Assembly: GCF_036763085.1 (NCBI RefSeq)
Contig: NZ_JBAIYU010000021.1
Span: 1 to 64,000 of the forward strand
Reading direction: 5' to 3'
DNA: 64,000 bases
From: JBAIYU01 sp036763085
GTDB lineage: Bacteria; Bacillota; Negativicutes; DSM-1736; Dendrosporobacteraceae
Positions 51,256 through 58,943 of this stretch are shown one piece after another. Both the position numbers and the translations under genes were made by a program. Numbering within the stretch: the stretch's first letter is position 1; every line of letters begins with the position of its first letter. The notes beneath the pieces were generated by a model that ran no database searches, had not been told where the DNA came from, and saw only the letters and a list, made by a program, of their open reading frames with translations.

Positions 51256-51290
51256 CTTACTGCTTTTATCAGTTAAGCATTAGTACGGAA

Positions 51291-51956
51291 CTAGATTTCC
51301 TTAGGGGTTAAAAGACCATACTCCAAGGCATAATCAACCAATTCATTTTTCTTGTTTTTTCCTAACTTAAGCATAATTCGAGTCTTGTGGGTGTCTACAG
51401 TTTTTACGCTAAGGCAAAGCTGTTTGGCGATCTCAGCCATTGAATAACCACGCACCAACAATCTCAGCACTTCTCTTTCCCGATAACTTAATAGTGCATA
51501 AGGATCTTGACCTGCTTCGTCCGCCTGGGGACTATTTAGCAGCGAATTAACTAGCAACAGCGCATGGTTATTAGTTAAATACAACTGACCACCTGCTACG
51601 GCTTTTACGGCCGCTAGAAGCTCACTGTCAAAAACACTTTTATCTAAGTACCCGCTAGCACCAGCCTGCATTGCAGCTCTTACATAATGTTCGTCGGTGT
51701 GCATCGTAAGAACTAAGATTTTGGTTTGAATGCCTCTGCTTTTTATTTCCTTAATGGTCTCTAAACCACTCATTCCGGGCATTGATAAATCTAAAATAAT
51801 AACTTCAGCTAAAGTTTGCTCTAATATTTTAAGAAGCTCTTCACCATTACTAGCTTCACCAACTACGTCCATTGATGAATCACTTTTAAGAAGCAGTTTT
51901 AAGCCTGTACGCATAATAGAGTGATCATCGGCTAATATTATCCGAATTTTACTCAA
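51291..51956 (-). CDS. NarL/LuxR-family response regulator
   Basis: A 221-residue DNA-binding regulator. The receiver domain (1-120) has ADDH, the phosphoacceptor Asp in VIILDLSMPG and YLDKS. The C-terminal LuxR helix-turn-helix (about 150-210) has LSYREREVLRLLVRGYSMAEI and LSVKTVDTHKTRIM. It overlaps the kinase gene by 8 bp. The start is TTG with GGGGTG upstream. It is the third gene of a lipoprotein-kinase-regulator operon. Confidence 0.92.
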   Translation of the reverse strand: MSKIRIILADDHSIMRTGLKLLLKSDSSMDVVGEASNGEELLKILEQTLAEVIILDLSMPGMSGLETIKEIKSRGIQTKILVLTMHTDEHYVRAAMQAGASGYLDKSVFDSELLAAVKAVAGGQLYLTNNHALLLVNSLLNSPQADEAGQDPYALLSYREREVLRLLVRGYSMAEIAKQLCLSVKTVDTHKTRIMLKLGKNKKNELVDYALEYGLLTPKEI

Positions 51957-53394
51957 TTTTTATCACCCCTTGAGTTAACGGTATTACGGTAGTAATAATT
52001 GTACCTTTGCCTCTTGAAGATTCTACAGAAAAAGTTCCATTTAAGAGTTCAGCACGTTCCTTCATGCCGTAAAGGCCCAGCCTGTTTATTTGTAGAGCCC
52101 TCTCTAGAACAATCGGCGAAAAACCGCAGCCATCGTCAATAATAATCAACCTTATTTCATCATCAACTATACTAATCCTGACTTCCACGTTCGTAGCCTT
52201 AGCATGACGGATAATGTTAGTCATACCCTCCTGCAAAATTCTGTATAATGCTAATGCTACTTGGTCGGGTACGATAATTTGTTTCGGTGCATTAAAATGA
52301 ACTGAAATGTTATATCGTTCTTTCCATCCAGCCAAGTATTTTTCGATTGCTGCTACTAGTCCAAGGTCATCAAGCACCGGCGGCCGCAAGTCAACTGCCA
52401 TTTGCCTAAGTTCACTTAACACTCCAACAATGACATCGCGAGCTGAATTGAGCAGACTACGCTGATTTATGTCGGTTATCTCTGATAGTAAAAGGCGCAA
52501 ATATGCCAATATTGATGTAATAGACTGTCCTGCCCCATCATGCAGTTCCCGAGAAAGCCGCCTTCTTTCATCTTCTTGGGCTGTAAATAGCTTATTAAGC
52601 AAAACTGTTCGGTTAAGTTCTTTGGCTCTTAATGCGTCAAGCAGCTGGTTGTTTTCCTGTTCTTTTTGTTTCAGGGATGCTGCCATTCCATTAAATGCAG
52701 TTGCTAACTGTCCGATCTCATCCTCAGTATTATAATTGGCTTGAACAGAGTAATTATTGTTTTTAATTGCCTCAGCTGCATGCGCTAACCCTCTTATTGG
52801 TTTGATAATTACAGAGGCTAACCAACTTGCCAGCACTACAGCAATAAGACAGACAATAACTGCTGTTAAGGAGAATTCGGCCATTTTTGCATCCAGTAAA
52901 GCACTGGTACTTTTGTCAGACATGCCTACCCTAACAAAACCCACGTTGCCGTTTTCTATTGGCACTAATATTTCGTATACTGGCCCCTCATTGCTGCTGA
53001 ACTTTGTCAATTTATACGGCTGTTGAGAGTCATAATCATCTAGTTCTAATTTAAGATTCAGCGGCAATCCTTCCGGTAGACCACCAGCAAATGTGTGGAC
53101 AATAATTTTACCTGTATAGCTGGAAATGAGAATATAGCGCACATCTTTATTATTATCTTTCGCCTTATTAATTCTTTCGAAAATCGAGTATTCATTGTCC
53201 AAAAGTATATCATTAACGCTTAAAGCAGCAATATAACTAGCAACCTCATAACCCCTCTGTTCGATCTGCCGCTCTAGCAGTTCACGTGTTGCTCCCTGCA
53301 TTAGTAAAGCCATGACTAGACTTAAGAATAGTAGTGTTCCAACAATAATTAAATTAATTTTTGAATAAATACTGTAACGATACCACCATTTCAT
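51949..53394 (-). CDS. NarX/DegS-type sensor histidine kinase
   Basis: A 481-residue kinase. It has a membrane helix at about 10-32, an extracytoplasmic domain to about 175 and a second helix at about 180-200. A HAMP domain, a coiled coil and a HisKA_3 domain with the phosphoacceptor His in LSRELHDGAGQ follow. The ATPase domain has RILQEGMTNIIRHAKAT and DDGCGF. It overlaps the upstream lipoprotein gene by 4 bp and the regulator gene by 8 bp, so all three are cotranscribed. Confidence 0.92.
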   Translation of the reverse strand: MKWWYRYSIYSKINLIIVGTLLFLSLVMALLMQGATRELLERQIEQRGYEVASYIAALSVNDILLDNEYSIFERINKAKDNNKDVRYILISSYTGKIIVHTFAGGLPEGLPLNLKLELDDYDSQQPYKLTKFSSNEGPVYEILVPIENGNVGFVRVGMSDKSTSALLDAKMAEFSLTAVIVCLIAVVLASWLASVIIKPIRGLAHAAEAIKNNNYSVQANYNTEDEIGQLATAFNGMAASLKQKEQENNQLLDALRAKELNRTVLLNKLFTAQEDERRRLSRELHDGAGQSITSILAYLRLLLSEITDINQRSLLNSARDVIVGVLSELRQMAVDLRPPVLDDLGLVAAIEKYLAGWKERYNISVHFNAPKQIIVPDQVALALYRILQEGMTNIIRHAKATNVEVRISIVDDEIRLIIIDDGCGFSPIVLERALQINRLGLYGMKERAELLNGTFSVESSRGKGTIITTVIPLTQGVIKIE

Positions 53395-54311
53395 ATCAAA
53401 CCACCTGTCTGCTCATAAAGTCTCTGAAGCGGACGGTATAATTCAGTGTTTGGCAAGACAAATTTGTCAATTAAAAGACCTTTTAGAGCTTTGCTCATCT
53501 CTAAATCTTGGTGCATTTCTAAAAATATTTTCTGCAGCTGTTCTTTTTGCTCTTGGCTAAGTTTTTTATTAATTACTACCGGACCAGTAGGAACCGGCCC
53601 AACATAACTTATCGTCCTAAGGTTTTCAGTGAGGGCTGGTGTACGAATTTGGGCATAGTCAAAAATCATGCTGTCAAGGCTGGCCGCTTCAACGGCCTTT
53701 GTAGCCACTGCCCAAATCGATTTATCATGACTATAAGTATATATATATCGGCTAAAGTATTTTTCTGGCCTAACATTCTGATCTTTCAAAAGATCAACAA
53801 TTGCCATGTGACCTGAATAGCTTAAGGGATCAGTAAAAGCAAAAGTCCTGCCCTGTAAATCGCTTAAGGACTTAATATCACTATCTTTATGCACTATTAT
53901 TTGGGCTTTATATAGCGTAGTGCCTTCAAATTCTGCCATTGATAATATCTCTATTTCTGTTAAGCCCCGATAAGCGCAAAATGCCCCTGTCGACATAAAA
54001 GCAATATCTGCTTCGCCGTTAGACATCAGCATATTTACTTCCTCGTAAGTTTTCCTTTGTATTAATACAGCCGGTCTGCCAATATGACTAGATATATATT
54101 CGGCAATTTTACGATAGTTAGCAATAGTCTCATTCGGCGAAATAACTGTGGCTAAAGCGATTCGAATAGGCCGCTGTTCTGCTAAGCCGTTATTCCGATT
54201 TTTTTCAATGGGCTTTTGCTTTTCAAAATTAATGTACTGACTGCTGGTACTGCCGCATCCCATTAATGAAATTGATAGGCATAATAGCATAATTAAGCTG
54301 ATGACGCGCAA
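53391..54311 (-). CDS. PhnD-like periplasmic binding lipoprotein fused into a two-component operon
   Basis: A 306-residue solute-binding lipoprotein (lipobox SLMGC) of the PhnD/phosphonate-phosphite family. Typical blocks are RIALATVISPNE, AEYISSHIGRPA, MSNGEADIAFMSTGAFC, LSDLQGRTFAFTDPLSYSGH and GPVPTGPVVINKKLS. No ABC permease or ATPase gene accompanies it. It is the first gene of an operon with a NarX-type kinase and NarL-type regulator, so it probably presents a ligand to the kinase instead of a transporter. The start is TTG with AACGGGG upstream. Confidence 0.87.
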   Translation of the reverse strand: MRVISLIMLLCLSISLMGCGSTSSQYINFEKQKPIEKNRNNGLAEQRPIRIALATVISPNETIANYRKIAEYISSHIGRPAVLIQRKTYEEVNMLMSNGEADIAFMSTGAFCAYRGLTEIEILSMAEFEGTTLYKAQIIVHKDSDIKSLSDLQGRTFAFTDPLSYSGHMAIVDLLKDQNVRPEKYFSRYIYTYSHDKSIWAVATKAVEAASLDSMIFDYAQIRTPALTENLRTISYVGPVPTGPVVINKKLSQEQKEQLQKIFLEMHQDLEMSKALKGLLIDKFVLPNTELYRPLQRLYEQTGGLI

Positions 54312-54478
54312 CTTATTACCCCGTTCCTTTGCAGTTTCTTTATTTTAGTATTCGCTGGCAAGACATCATCTACCTGCTTATTACATCTCTGCTGAAAATT
54401 CACTTTAATTGCCATGTTTTCAGTTTTTTTATAAGGACAAACTAAAACTGAATCAAATAGCAAAGGAGGTAGATAGGT

Positions 54479-54658
54479 TTGGCAAATGAAAAAGTATATA
54501 AGTTTTGGAATGGCAAAAACATCAATGGTGACTCTACTGTGGGTAACAAATATCTTATCGAGGAAGGTCCGCGCAGCAGTACTCAAGAAATGAAGTATGA
54601 AGTCGGTGTAGACACCTTTTCAGCGGATGATTTACAAAAAGACGTACACTACGAATAG
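54479..54658 (+). CDS. Small protein of 59 residues, unknown function
   Basis: A TTG at 54479 preceded by AAAGGAGG at 9 bases opens 59 codons ending in TAG at 54656. The protein is hydrophilic and rich in Asn, Asp and Lys (FWNGKNINGDSTVGNKYL, then EEGPRSSTQEMKYEVGVDTF). No transmembrane helix or known motif is seen; it is not an alpha/beta-type small acid-soluble spore protein. It is closed by a perfect terminator at 54664 and lies between the PhnD operon and phoU. The strong site, terminator and codon structure support a real gene. Confidence 0.72.
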   Translation: MANEKVYKFWNGKNINGDSTVGNKYLIEEGPRSSTQEMKYEVGVDTFSADDLQKDVHYE

Positions 54659-54663
54659 CAAAT

Positions 54664-54697
54664 AAAAAGTACGCCGAAGCGCTTCGGCGTACTTTTT
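54664..54697. terminator. Bidirectional terminator between the 59-residue gene and phoU
   Basis: A perfect 34-bp palindrome, AAAAAGTACGCCGAAGC followed by its reverse complement, with A and T runs at the ends. It serves both strands. Confidence 0.92.
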
Positions 54698-54705
54698 ATT
54701 TGCTA

Positions 54706-55365
54706 TTAATTTTTGCGCATTCTTTGACCCGTAACTAAATATATTACCCATTCAGCAATATTAGTAGCATGATCGGCAACCCTTTCTAAATAACGGGCAA
54801 CAAATATTAGTTGCGTAGCCTGACTTATGGTACGCGGATCTTCCATCATGTAAGTCAGCAGCTCACGAAATATCTGCTGGTAGATATCATCAACACCATC
54901 ATCAGCCTGACAAACTTGCTCGGCAAGAGATATATCCATATTTATATAAGCTTCTAGTGAATCCTTAAGCATTTTTTGTGCCATAACTGCCATTCTTGGC
55001 AAATCTACTAGTGGCTTTACCAATGGCTCCTGTGATACTTTTATCGCAATTTTAGCAATGTCAAACGCATGATCACCAATTCGTTCAAGATCTGTTGTAA
55101 TCTTAAGTCCTGTACCAATAATCCGCAAGTCTCTAGCTAGCGGCTGCTGTCTAGCGATTAATACCATACACTTATCTTCAATCTCTACTTCGATTGCATC
55201 AATAATATCATCGCCATCCATTACTTTGCGTGACAGCTCAACATCTTGATTAGCAAGTGCTTTAACAGATTCTCCAATTGCTTGGGCTACCATGTTGCCC
55301 ATTTTAGAAATTTCTTGACGCAAATTCTCTAATTCATGATCATAACTTTGTCTCGTAATAGACAA
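54706..55365 (-). CDS. phoU: Phosphate-specific transport accessory regulator PhoU
   Basis: Negative regulator linking Pst activity to PhoR signalling. The 219-residue all-helical protein has two PhoU repeats. Each has the DxxxERxGDHAxxIA-type metal motif (TTDLERIGDHAFDIA at about residue 80 and ARYLERVADHATNIA at about 185). The start is TTG with GGGAGGGG upstream. It follows pstB by 32 bp, the usual order. Confidence 0.95.
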   Translation of the reverse strand: MSITRQSYDHELENLRQEISKMGNMVAQAIGESVKALANQDVELSRKVMDGDDIIDAIEVEIEDKCMVLIARQQPLARDLRIIGTGLKITTDLERIGDHAFDIAKIAIKVSQEPLVKPLVDLPRMAVMAQKMLKDSLEAYINMDISLAEQVCQADDGVDDIYQQIFRELLTYMMEDPRTISQATQLIFVARYLERVADHATNIAEWVIYLVTGQRMRKN

Positions 55366-55397
55366 TCTTGTCCCCTCCCGACTGCATTTAAATTTGC

Positions 55398-56153
55398 TTA
55401 GCCAAATCTGCCAGTTATATAGTCCTCTGTGCGTTTATCCTGAGGTCGTGTAAATATAGCATCAGTTTTATCATGCTCGATTAATTCGCCGTTTAAAAAG
55501 AATGCGGTAAAATCTGAAACCCTGGCAGCCTGCTGCATGTTATGAGTAACCATGACTATAGTGTAATCGGTCTTTAGTTCTGTAACTAGTTCCTCTATTT
55601 TCATAGTTGATATTGGATCAAGAGCGGAACACGGTTCATCCATCAATAACACTTCAGGTTCAACTGCTAATAGTCTAGCAATACATAACCGCTGCTGCTG
55701 ACCACCTGACATACCCATAGCTGATGTATGCAGTCGATCTTTTACTTCATCCCAAAGAGCAGCTCCACGCAAGCTTTTTTCAACAATCTCATTAAGCCTG
55801 TTCTTATTACTTAATCCATGAATCCTTGGTCCATAAGCAATGTTATCATATATTGACATAGGAAAAGGATTAGGGCGCTGAAATACCATACCTACTCTTT
55901 TTCTAAGCATAACAACATCAGTGTCAGGCTGATAAATATTTACATTATCAAGCAGTACTTCACCTTCGATTTTTACACCGTCAACTAAGTCATTCATACG
56001 ATTCAAAGTTTTTATAAAAGTAGATTTGCCACAGCCGGAAGGGCCAATCAAAGCTAATACACTATTTTTAACAACTGGAATGGTTATCTTCTTCAACGCT
56101 AGAGCTTCGCCATAGTAAAGCTTTAATTTATTTGCCTGAATTTTATATTCCAT
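55398..56153 (-). CDS. pstB: Phosphate ABC transporter ATPase PstB
   Basis: ATPase of the phosphate importer. The 251-residue protein has Walker A GPSGCGKST (about 36-44), the ABC signature MSGGQQQRL and Walker B VLLMDEPCSALD. The ATG at 56151-56153 has AGGAGG 7 bases upstream; a longer frame starts within the promoter region. A Pho-type promoter at 56201-56244 drives pstB-phoU, separate from pstS and pstC-pstA. Confidence 0.96.
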   Translation of the reverse strand: MEYKIQANKLKLYYGEALALKKITIPVVKNSVLALIGPSGCGKSTFIKTLNRMNDLVDGVKIEGEVLLDNVNIYQPDTDVVMLRKRVGMVFQRPNPFPMSIYDNIAYGPRIHGLSNKNRLNEIVEKSLRGAALWDEVKDRLHTSAMGMSGGQQQRLCIARLLAVEPEVLLMDEPCSALDPISTMKIEELVTELKTDYTIVMVTHNMQQAARVSDFTAFFLNGELIEHDKTDAIFTRPQDKRTEDYITGRFG

Positions 56154-56200
56154 AGGTAATCCTCCTAAAGCTCTGATATAAAAAATAATCCCTATAGGGC

Positions 56201-56244
56201 AATATATCATAAAATGCTTTCGAGGATTGTTAATTTTACGTTAA
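56201..56244 (-). promoter_or_regulatory. Pho-type promoter of pstB-phoU
   Basis: The minus strand reads TTAACG (56239-56244), TTAACA (56228-56233), 11 bp apart, then 21 bp, then TATATT (56201-56206). The upstream box overlaps the stop codon of the phoP-like gene. Confidence 0.78.
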
Positions 56245-56933
56245 ATATCTCGAAAACGGTATCCGACACCGCGTACTGTTTCAATTGAGTCTGCGATCTC
56301 TGGCTCTGCTGCCAGTTTAGCCCTTAAATGACGAACATGAACATCGACTGTGCGAGTGTCGCCGAAATACTCATAACCCCACACCTTTTCCAGGAGTTGT
56401 TCACGACTGTAAACCTTGCCCAAATTAGTGATGAATAGTTTCAGGAGCTCATATTCTTTAGGTGTCAATTCTAGCTTGTCTTTATTAAGATATGCTTCAT
56501 AGCGGCTAAAATTGAGCTTTAGTTTACCTACGACCAACTCACCTACGACTGAACTATCTTTGCTGCTGCGCCTTAACACTGCTTTAATTCTCGCAGCCAA
56601 TTCTCTTGGACTGAACGGCTTTGTAAGGTAATCATCAGCACCAAGTTCCAACCCAATTATTTTATCTATTTCCTCATTCTTGGCAGTCAACATAATGATC
56701 GGAATAGCCGCTGTATTCTGCTGACTCTTTAAACTACGACAGACTTCCAGTCCATCTATTCCTGGCAGCATAAGGTCGAGAACAACCAAATTAGGTTTTT
56801 CTGATTTCGCTATAGCAAGGCCTTTTATGCCATCGTCTGCCTCCAGCACATTATAGCCTTCTTTTTGTAAATTGAATTTTATTAATTCGCGTATAGATAC
56901 TTCATCGTCAACTATCAAAATAGTACCAGTCAA
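56241..56933 (-). CDS. phoP: PhoP/PhoB-like response regulator
   Basis: Predicted DNA-binding regulator of the Pho regulon. The protein has about 230 residues. The receiver domain (1-118) has IVDDE, the phosphoacceptor Asp in LVVLDLMLPG, the Thr in MLTAK and the Lys in YLTKPFSP. The winged helix (about 130-228) has LTPKEYELLKLF and RTVDVHVRHLRAKL. The start is probably TTG at 56931-56933 with GAGGAG 8 bases upstream; a GTG 9 bases earlier overlaps that site. It lies directly upstream of pstB-phoU. The cognate phoR-like kinase is at 47690. Confidence 0.88.
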   Translation of the reverse strand: MTGTILIVDDEVSIRELIKFNLQKEGYNVLEADDGIKGLAIAKSEKPNLVVLDLMLPGIDGLEVCRSLKSQQNTAAIPIIMLTAKNEEIDKIIGLELGADDYLTKPFSPRELAARIKAVLRRSSKDSSVVGELVVGKLKLNFSRYEAYLNKDKLELTPKEYELLKLFITNLGKVYSREQLLEKVWGYEYFGDTRTVDVHVRHLRAKLAAEPEIADSIETVRGVGYRFRDI

Positions 56934-57057
56934 AATTATCACTCCTCAAAGCTATTATAAAATTAATAAGCGTAGTTAACTGCAAATGCGTCAACGCCGT
57001 ACATTCCTTTATGCTCTTTGCACCTTTGAGTTGCAAAATCGCTGACTTATACTTAAA

Positions 57058-57090
57058 TAAAAACCAGGTTAAAAATTAACCTGGTTTTTA
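57058..57090 (-). terminator. Terminator after hup
   Basis: AACCAGGTTAA-TTTT-TTAACCTGGTT is followed by TTTATTTAAG on the minus strand, just past the hup stop. Confidence 0.88.
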
Positions 57091-57097
57091 TTGTATA

Positions 57098-57373
57098 TTA
57101 TTGATTTATGGCGTCTTTTAGCCCTTTGCCAGCTTTAAACACTGGGTTCTTAGAAGCTGGAATTGTAATCTCAGCACCTGTTTGCGGATTACGGCCTTTT
57201 CTTTCTTCGCGAGTTTTCACTTCGAAGGTACCAAAGCCGATTACTTGCACTTTATCATCTAGCACCAAAGCTTCTTCAATGCTGGCGAATAATGCGTTAA
57301 CAGCTTTTTCTGCGTCTTTTTTAGTAAGGCCGGCTTTTTCAGCGACACTGGCTACTAATTCGGTTTTATTCAC
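57098..57373 (-). CDS. hup: DNA-binding protein HU
   Basis: Nucleoid architectural protein that bends DNA as a dimer. The length of 91 residues is exact for the family. It has the N-terminal KTELVASVAEKAGLTKKDA, the GFGTFEVKTREERKGRNPQTG arm and the terminal PVFKAGKGLKDAI. The ATG has GAGGAGGA upstream. It lies 100 bp after mazG. Confidence 0.97.
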   Translation of the reverse strand: MNKTELVASVAEKAGLTKKDAEKAVNALFASIEEALVLDDKVQVIGFGTFEVKTREERKGRNPQTGAEITIPASKNPVFKAGKGLKDAINQ

Positions 57374-57472
57374 AAATTCATCCTCCTCGAGAAATCGTTA
57401 CGAATAGCATTATTCGCTATTTGTGTTTTTATTCCTCTCTAATTACAAAAAAATTGCCAAAATTTACTGATC

Positions 57473-58930
57473 CTATTTATTTAGGCCTTTTGCCTCATCC
57501 CAAAATTTATCGAGTTCTGCTAAGGTAAAATGCTCCCAGTTGGTTCCTTTTTCCTTTACTTTAGCCTCGATATAAGCAAAGCGATTTTTAAATTTGCTGT
57601 TAGTAACATTGAGCGCGATTTCAGCATCAATACCTAAAAAGCGAGCCAAATTGACTACTGCAAACAATATGTCGCCAAGCTCACCTTCAAGTGCTTCAGT
57701 TTCGCCTTCGAGCAAAGCCTCTTTTAGTTCAGTAATTTCTTCCTCTATTTTTTCCCAAATAGGGTTAATATTATCCCAATCAAAGCCAACTTTTGCAGCT
57801 TTAGCTTGCAGTTTATAAGCTTTCATCAAACTTGGCAGTTCTTGTGGTACACCGTCAAGAATTGAACTACGCTCATGACCTTTTTCCTGCTTTTTTATCA
57901 TATCCCAATTTAATACTACTTCTCCTGCATCACGAACAGTAATATCACCAAATACATGCGGGTGCCGCCTCACCATCTTTTCGGTTACACTGGCAATTAC
58001 ATCCTGCATGCTAAACTCGCCGCATTCTTCTGCTATTCTGGCATGGAATACAATTTGCAGCAGAAGATCGCCTAATTCCTCACAGAGCTTGTCCCCTTCA
58101 GCAAGATCTATCGCTTCTAATACTTCGTATACTTCCTCAACTATATACCGACGCAGACTTTTATGTGTTTGTTCAATATCCCATATACAGCCGCCTGGCG
58201 AACGCAGTCGTGCCATTACATCTGTCAATGGAGCTAAATCAAATCTCTTTGAAGTCTCCTGCCTTGCTGGCACATACACGCTTGTCAAGTGATCAATATC
58301 AGGCAGACGGTCAATTTCAAATAATGGAACTTTCTTAATCTTTTCATTAGGAAGACCTAGACTCTGTACTACAGTCACTTCATAGTCATCTGGGTATATT
58401 TCCATGAGAGCCAGCTTAGCATCTGATGCTATTTGTCGGTTATAAACCTGTGTTACAACTAAAGCGGTATTGAGCTCACGCGGAATTCTATCAATATCGC
58501 TGCTGTCAACTACTGTAAGGCCGTCAATCGGGTCGATCCCAAGCCTAACATATAAAACTTCAATAAAACTCATTCCTGGTAAAATTCTCACATTTATTTG
58601 TTCCTGCGCGGCAATTGCGCGAACTAGGCTAACCGTTTTCTCGGCCACTAATGGGCTGCCCGGAACAGCATATGTAACCTTCTGTCCATTTTTTGCCCGA
58701 CCTACACAATCCTTCGCTATATATTCATAAACCTCATCAAAGGTTTTCTTCTGGTCGTATATATAATCGTAGCTTTCAAATCCTATGCCTCGAGCTTTAA
58801 GCTCATTTACTGTAGGGTGTTTAGCTGTACGAAACAGCAATACTTCGGCAGTATTAAGCATGTCCCATGTTTCCATAGTAAGAAGGCCGAGAGGTCCCGG
58901 CCCAAGTCCAATAATAATTATTTCTCCCAC
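57473..58930 (-). CDS. mazG: MazG nucleoside triphosphate pyrophosphohydrolase with N-terminal tetrapyrrole-methylase domain (YabN type)
   Basis: A 485-residue protein. The N-terminal half (to about 225) is a tetrapyrrole-methylase-like domain (IIGLGPGPLGLLT and VTYAVPGSPLVAEKTV). The C-terminal half has two MazG domains, the first with GGCIWDIEQTHKSLRRYIVEE and EELGDLLLQIVFHA. It hydrolyses non-canonical or excess NTPs. The same fusion is YabN in Bacillus, and the place between the spoVB-like gene and hup agrees with that region. Confidence 0.96.
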   Translation of the reverse strand: MGEIIIIGLGPGPLGLLTMETWDMLNTAEVLLFRTAKHPTVNELKARGIGFESYDYIYDQKKTFDEVYEYIAKDCVGRAKNGQKVTYAVPGSPLVAEKTVSLVRAIAAQEQINVRILPGMSFIEVLYVRLGIDPIDGLTVVDSSDIDRIPRELNTALVVTQVYNRQIASDAKLALMEIYPDDYEVTVVQSLGLPNEKIKKVPLFEIDRLPDIDHLTSVYVPARQETSKRFDLAPLTDVMARLRSPGGCIWDIEQTHKSLRRYIVEEVYEVLEAIDLAEGDKLCEELGDLLLQIVFHARIAEECGEFSMQDVIASVTEKMVRRHPHVFGDITVRDAGEVVLNWDMIKKQEKGHERSSILDGVPQELPSLMKAYKLQAKAAKVGFDWDNINPIWEKIEEEITELKEALLEGETEALEGELGDILFAVVNLARFLGIDAEIALNVTNSKFKNRFAYIEAKVKEKGTNWEHFTLAELDKFWDEAKGLNK

Positions 58931-58943
58931 TTTAAGTCACTCC

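Noticed and set aside
54293..54586. Minus-strand reading frame of 97 codons opposite the 59-codon gene
   Set aside because: It has no ribosome-binding site and no coherent protein features; the plus-strand frame has a strong site, and the minus frame is its shadow and runs into the PhnD gene start.
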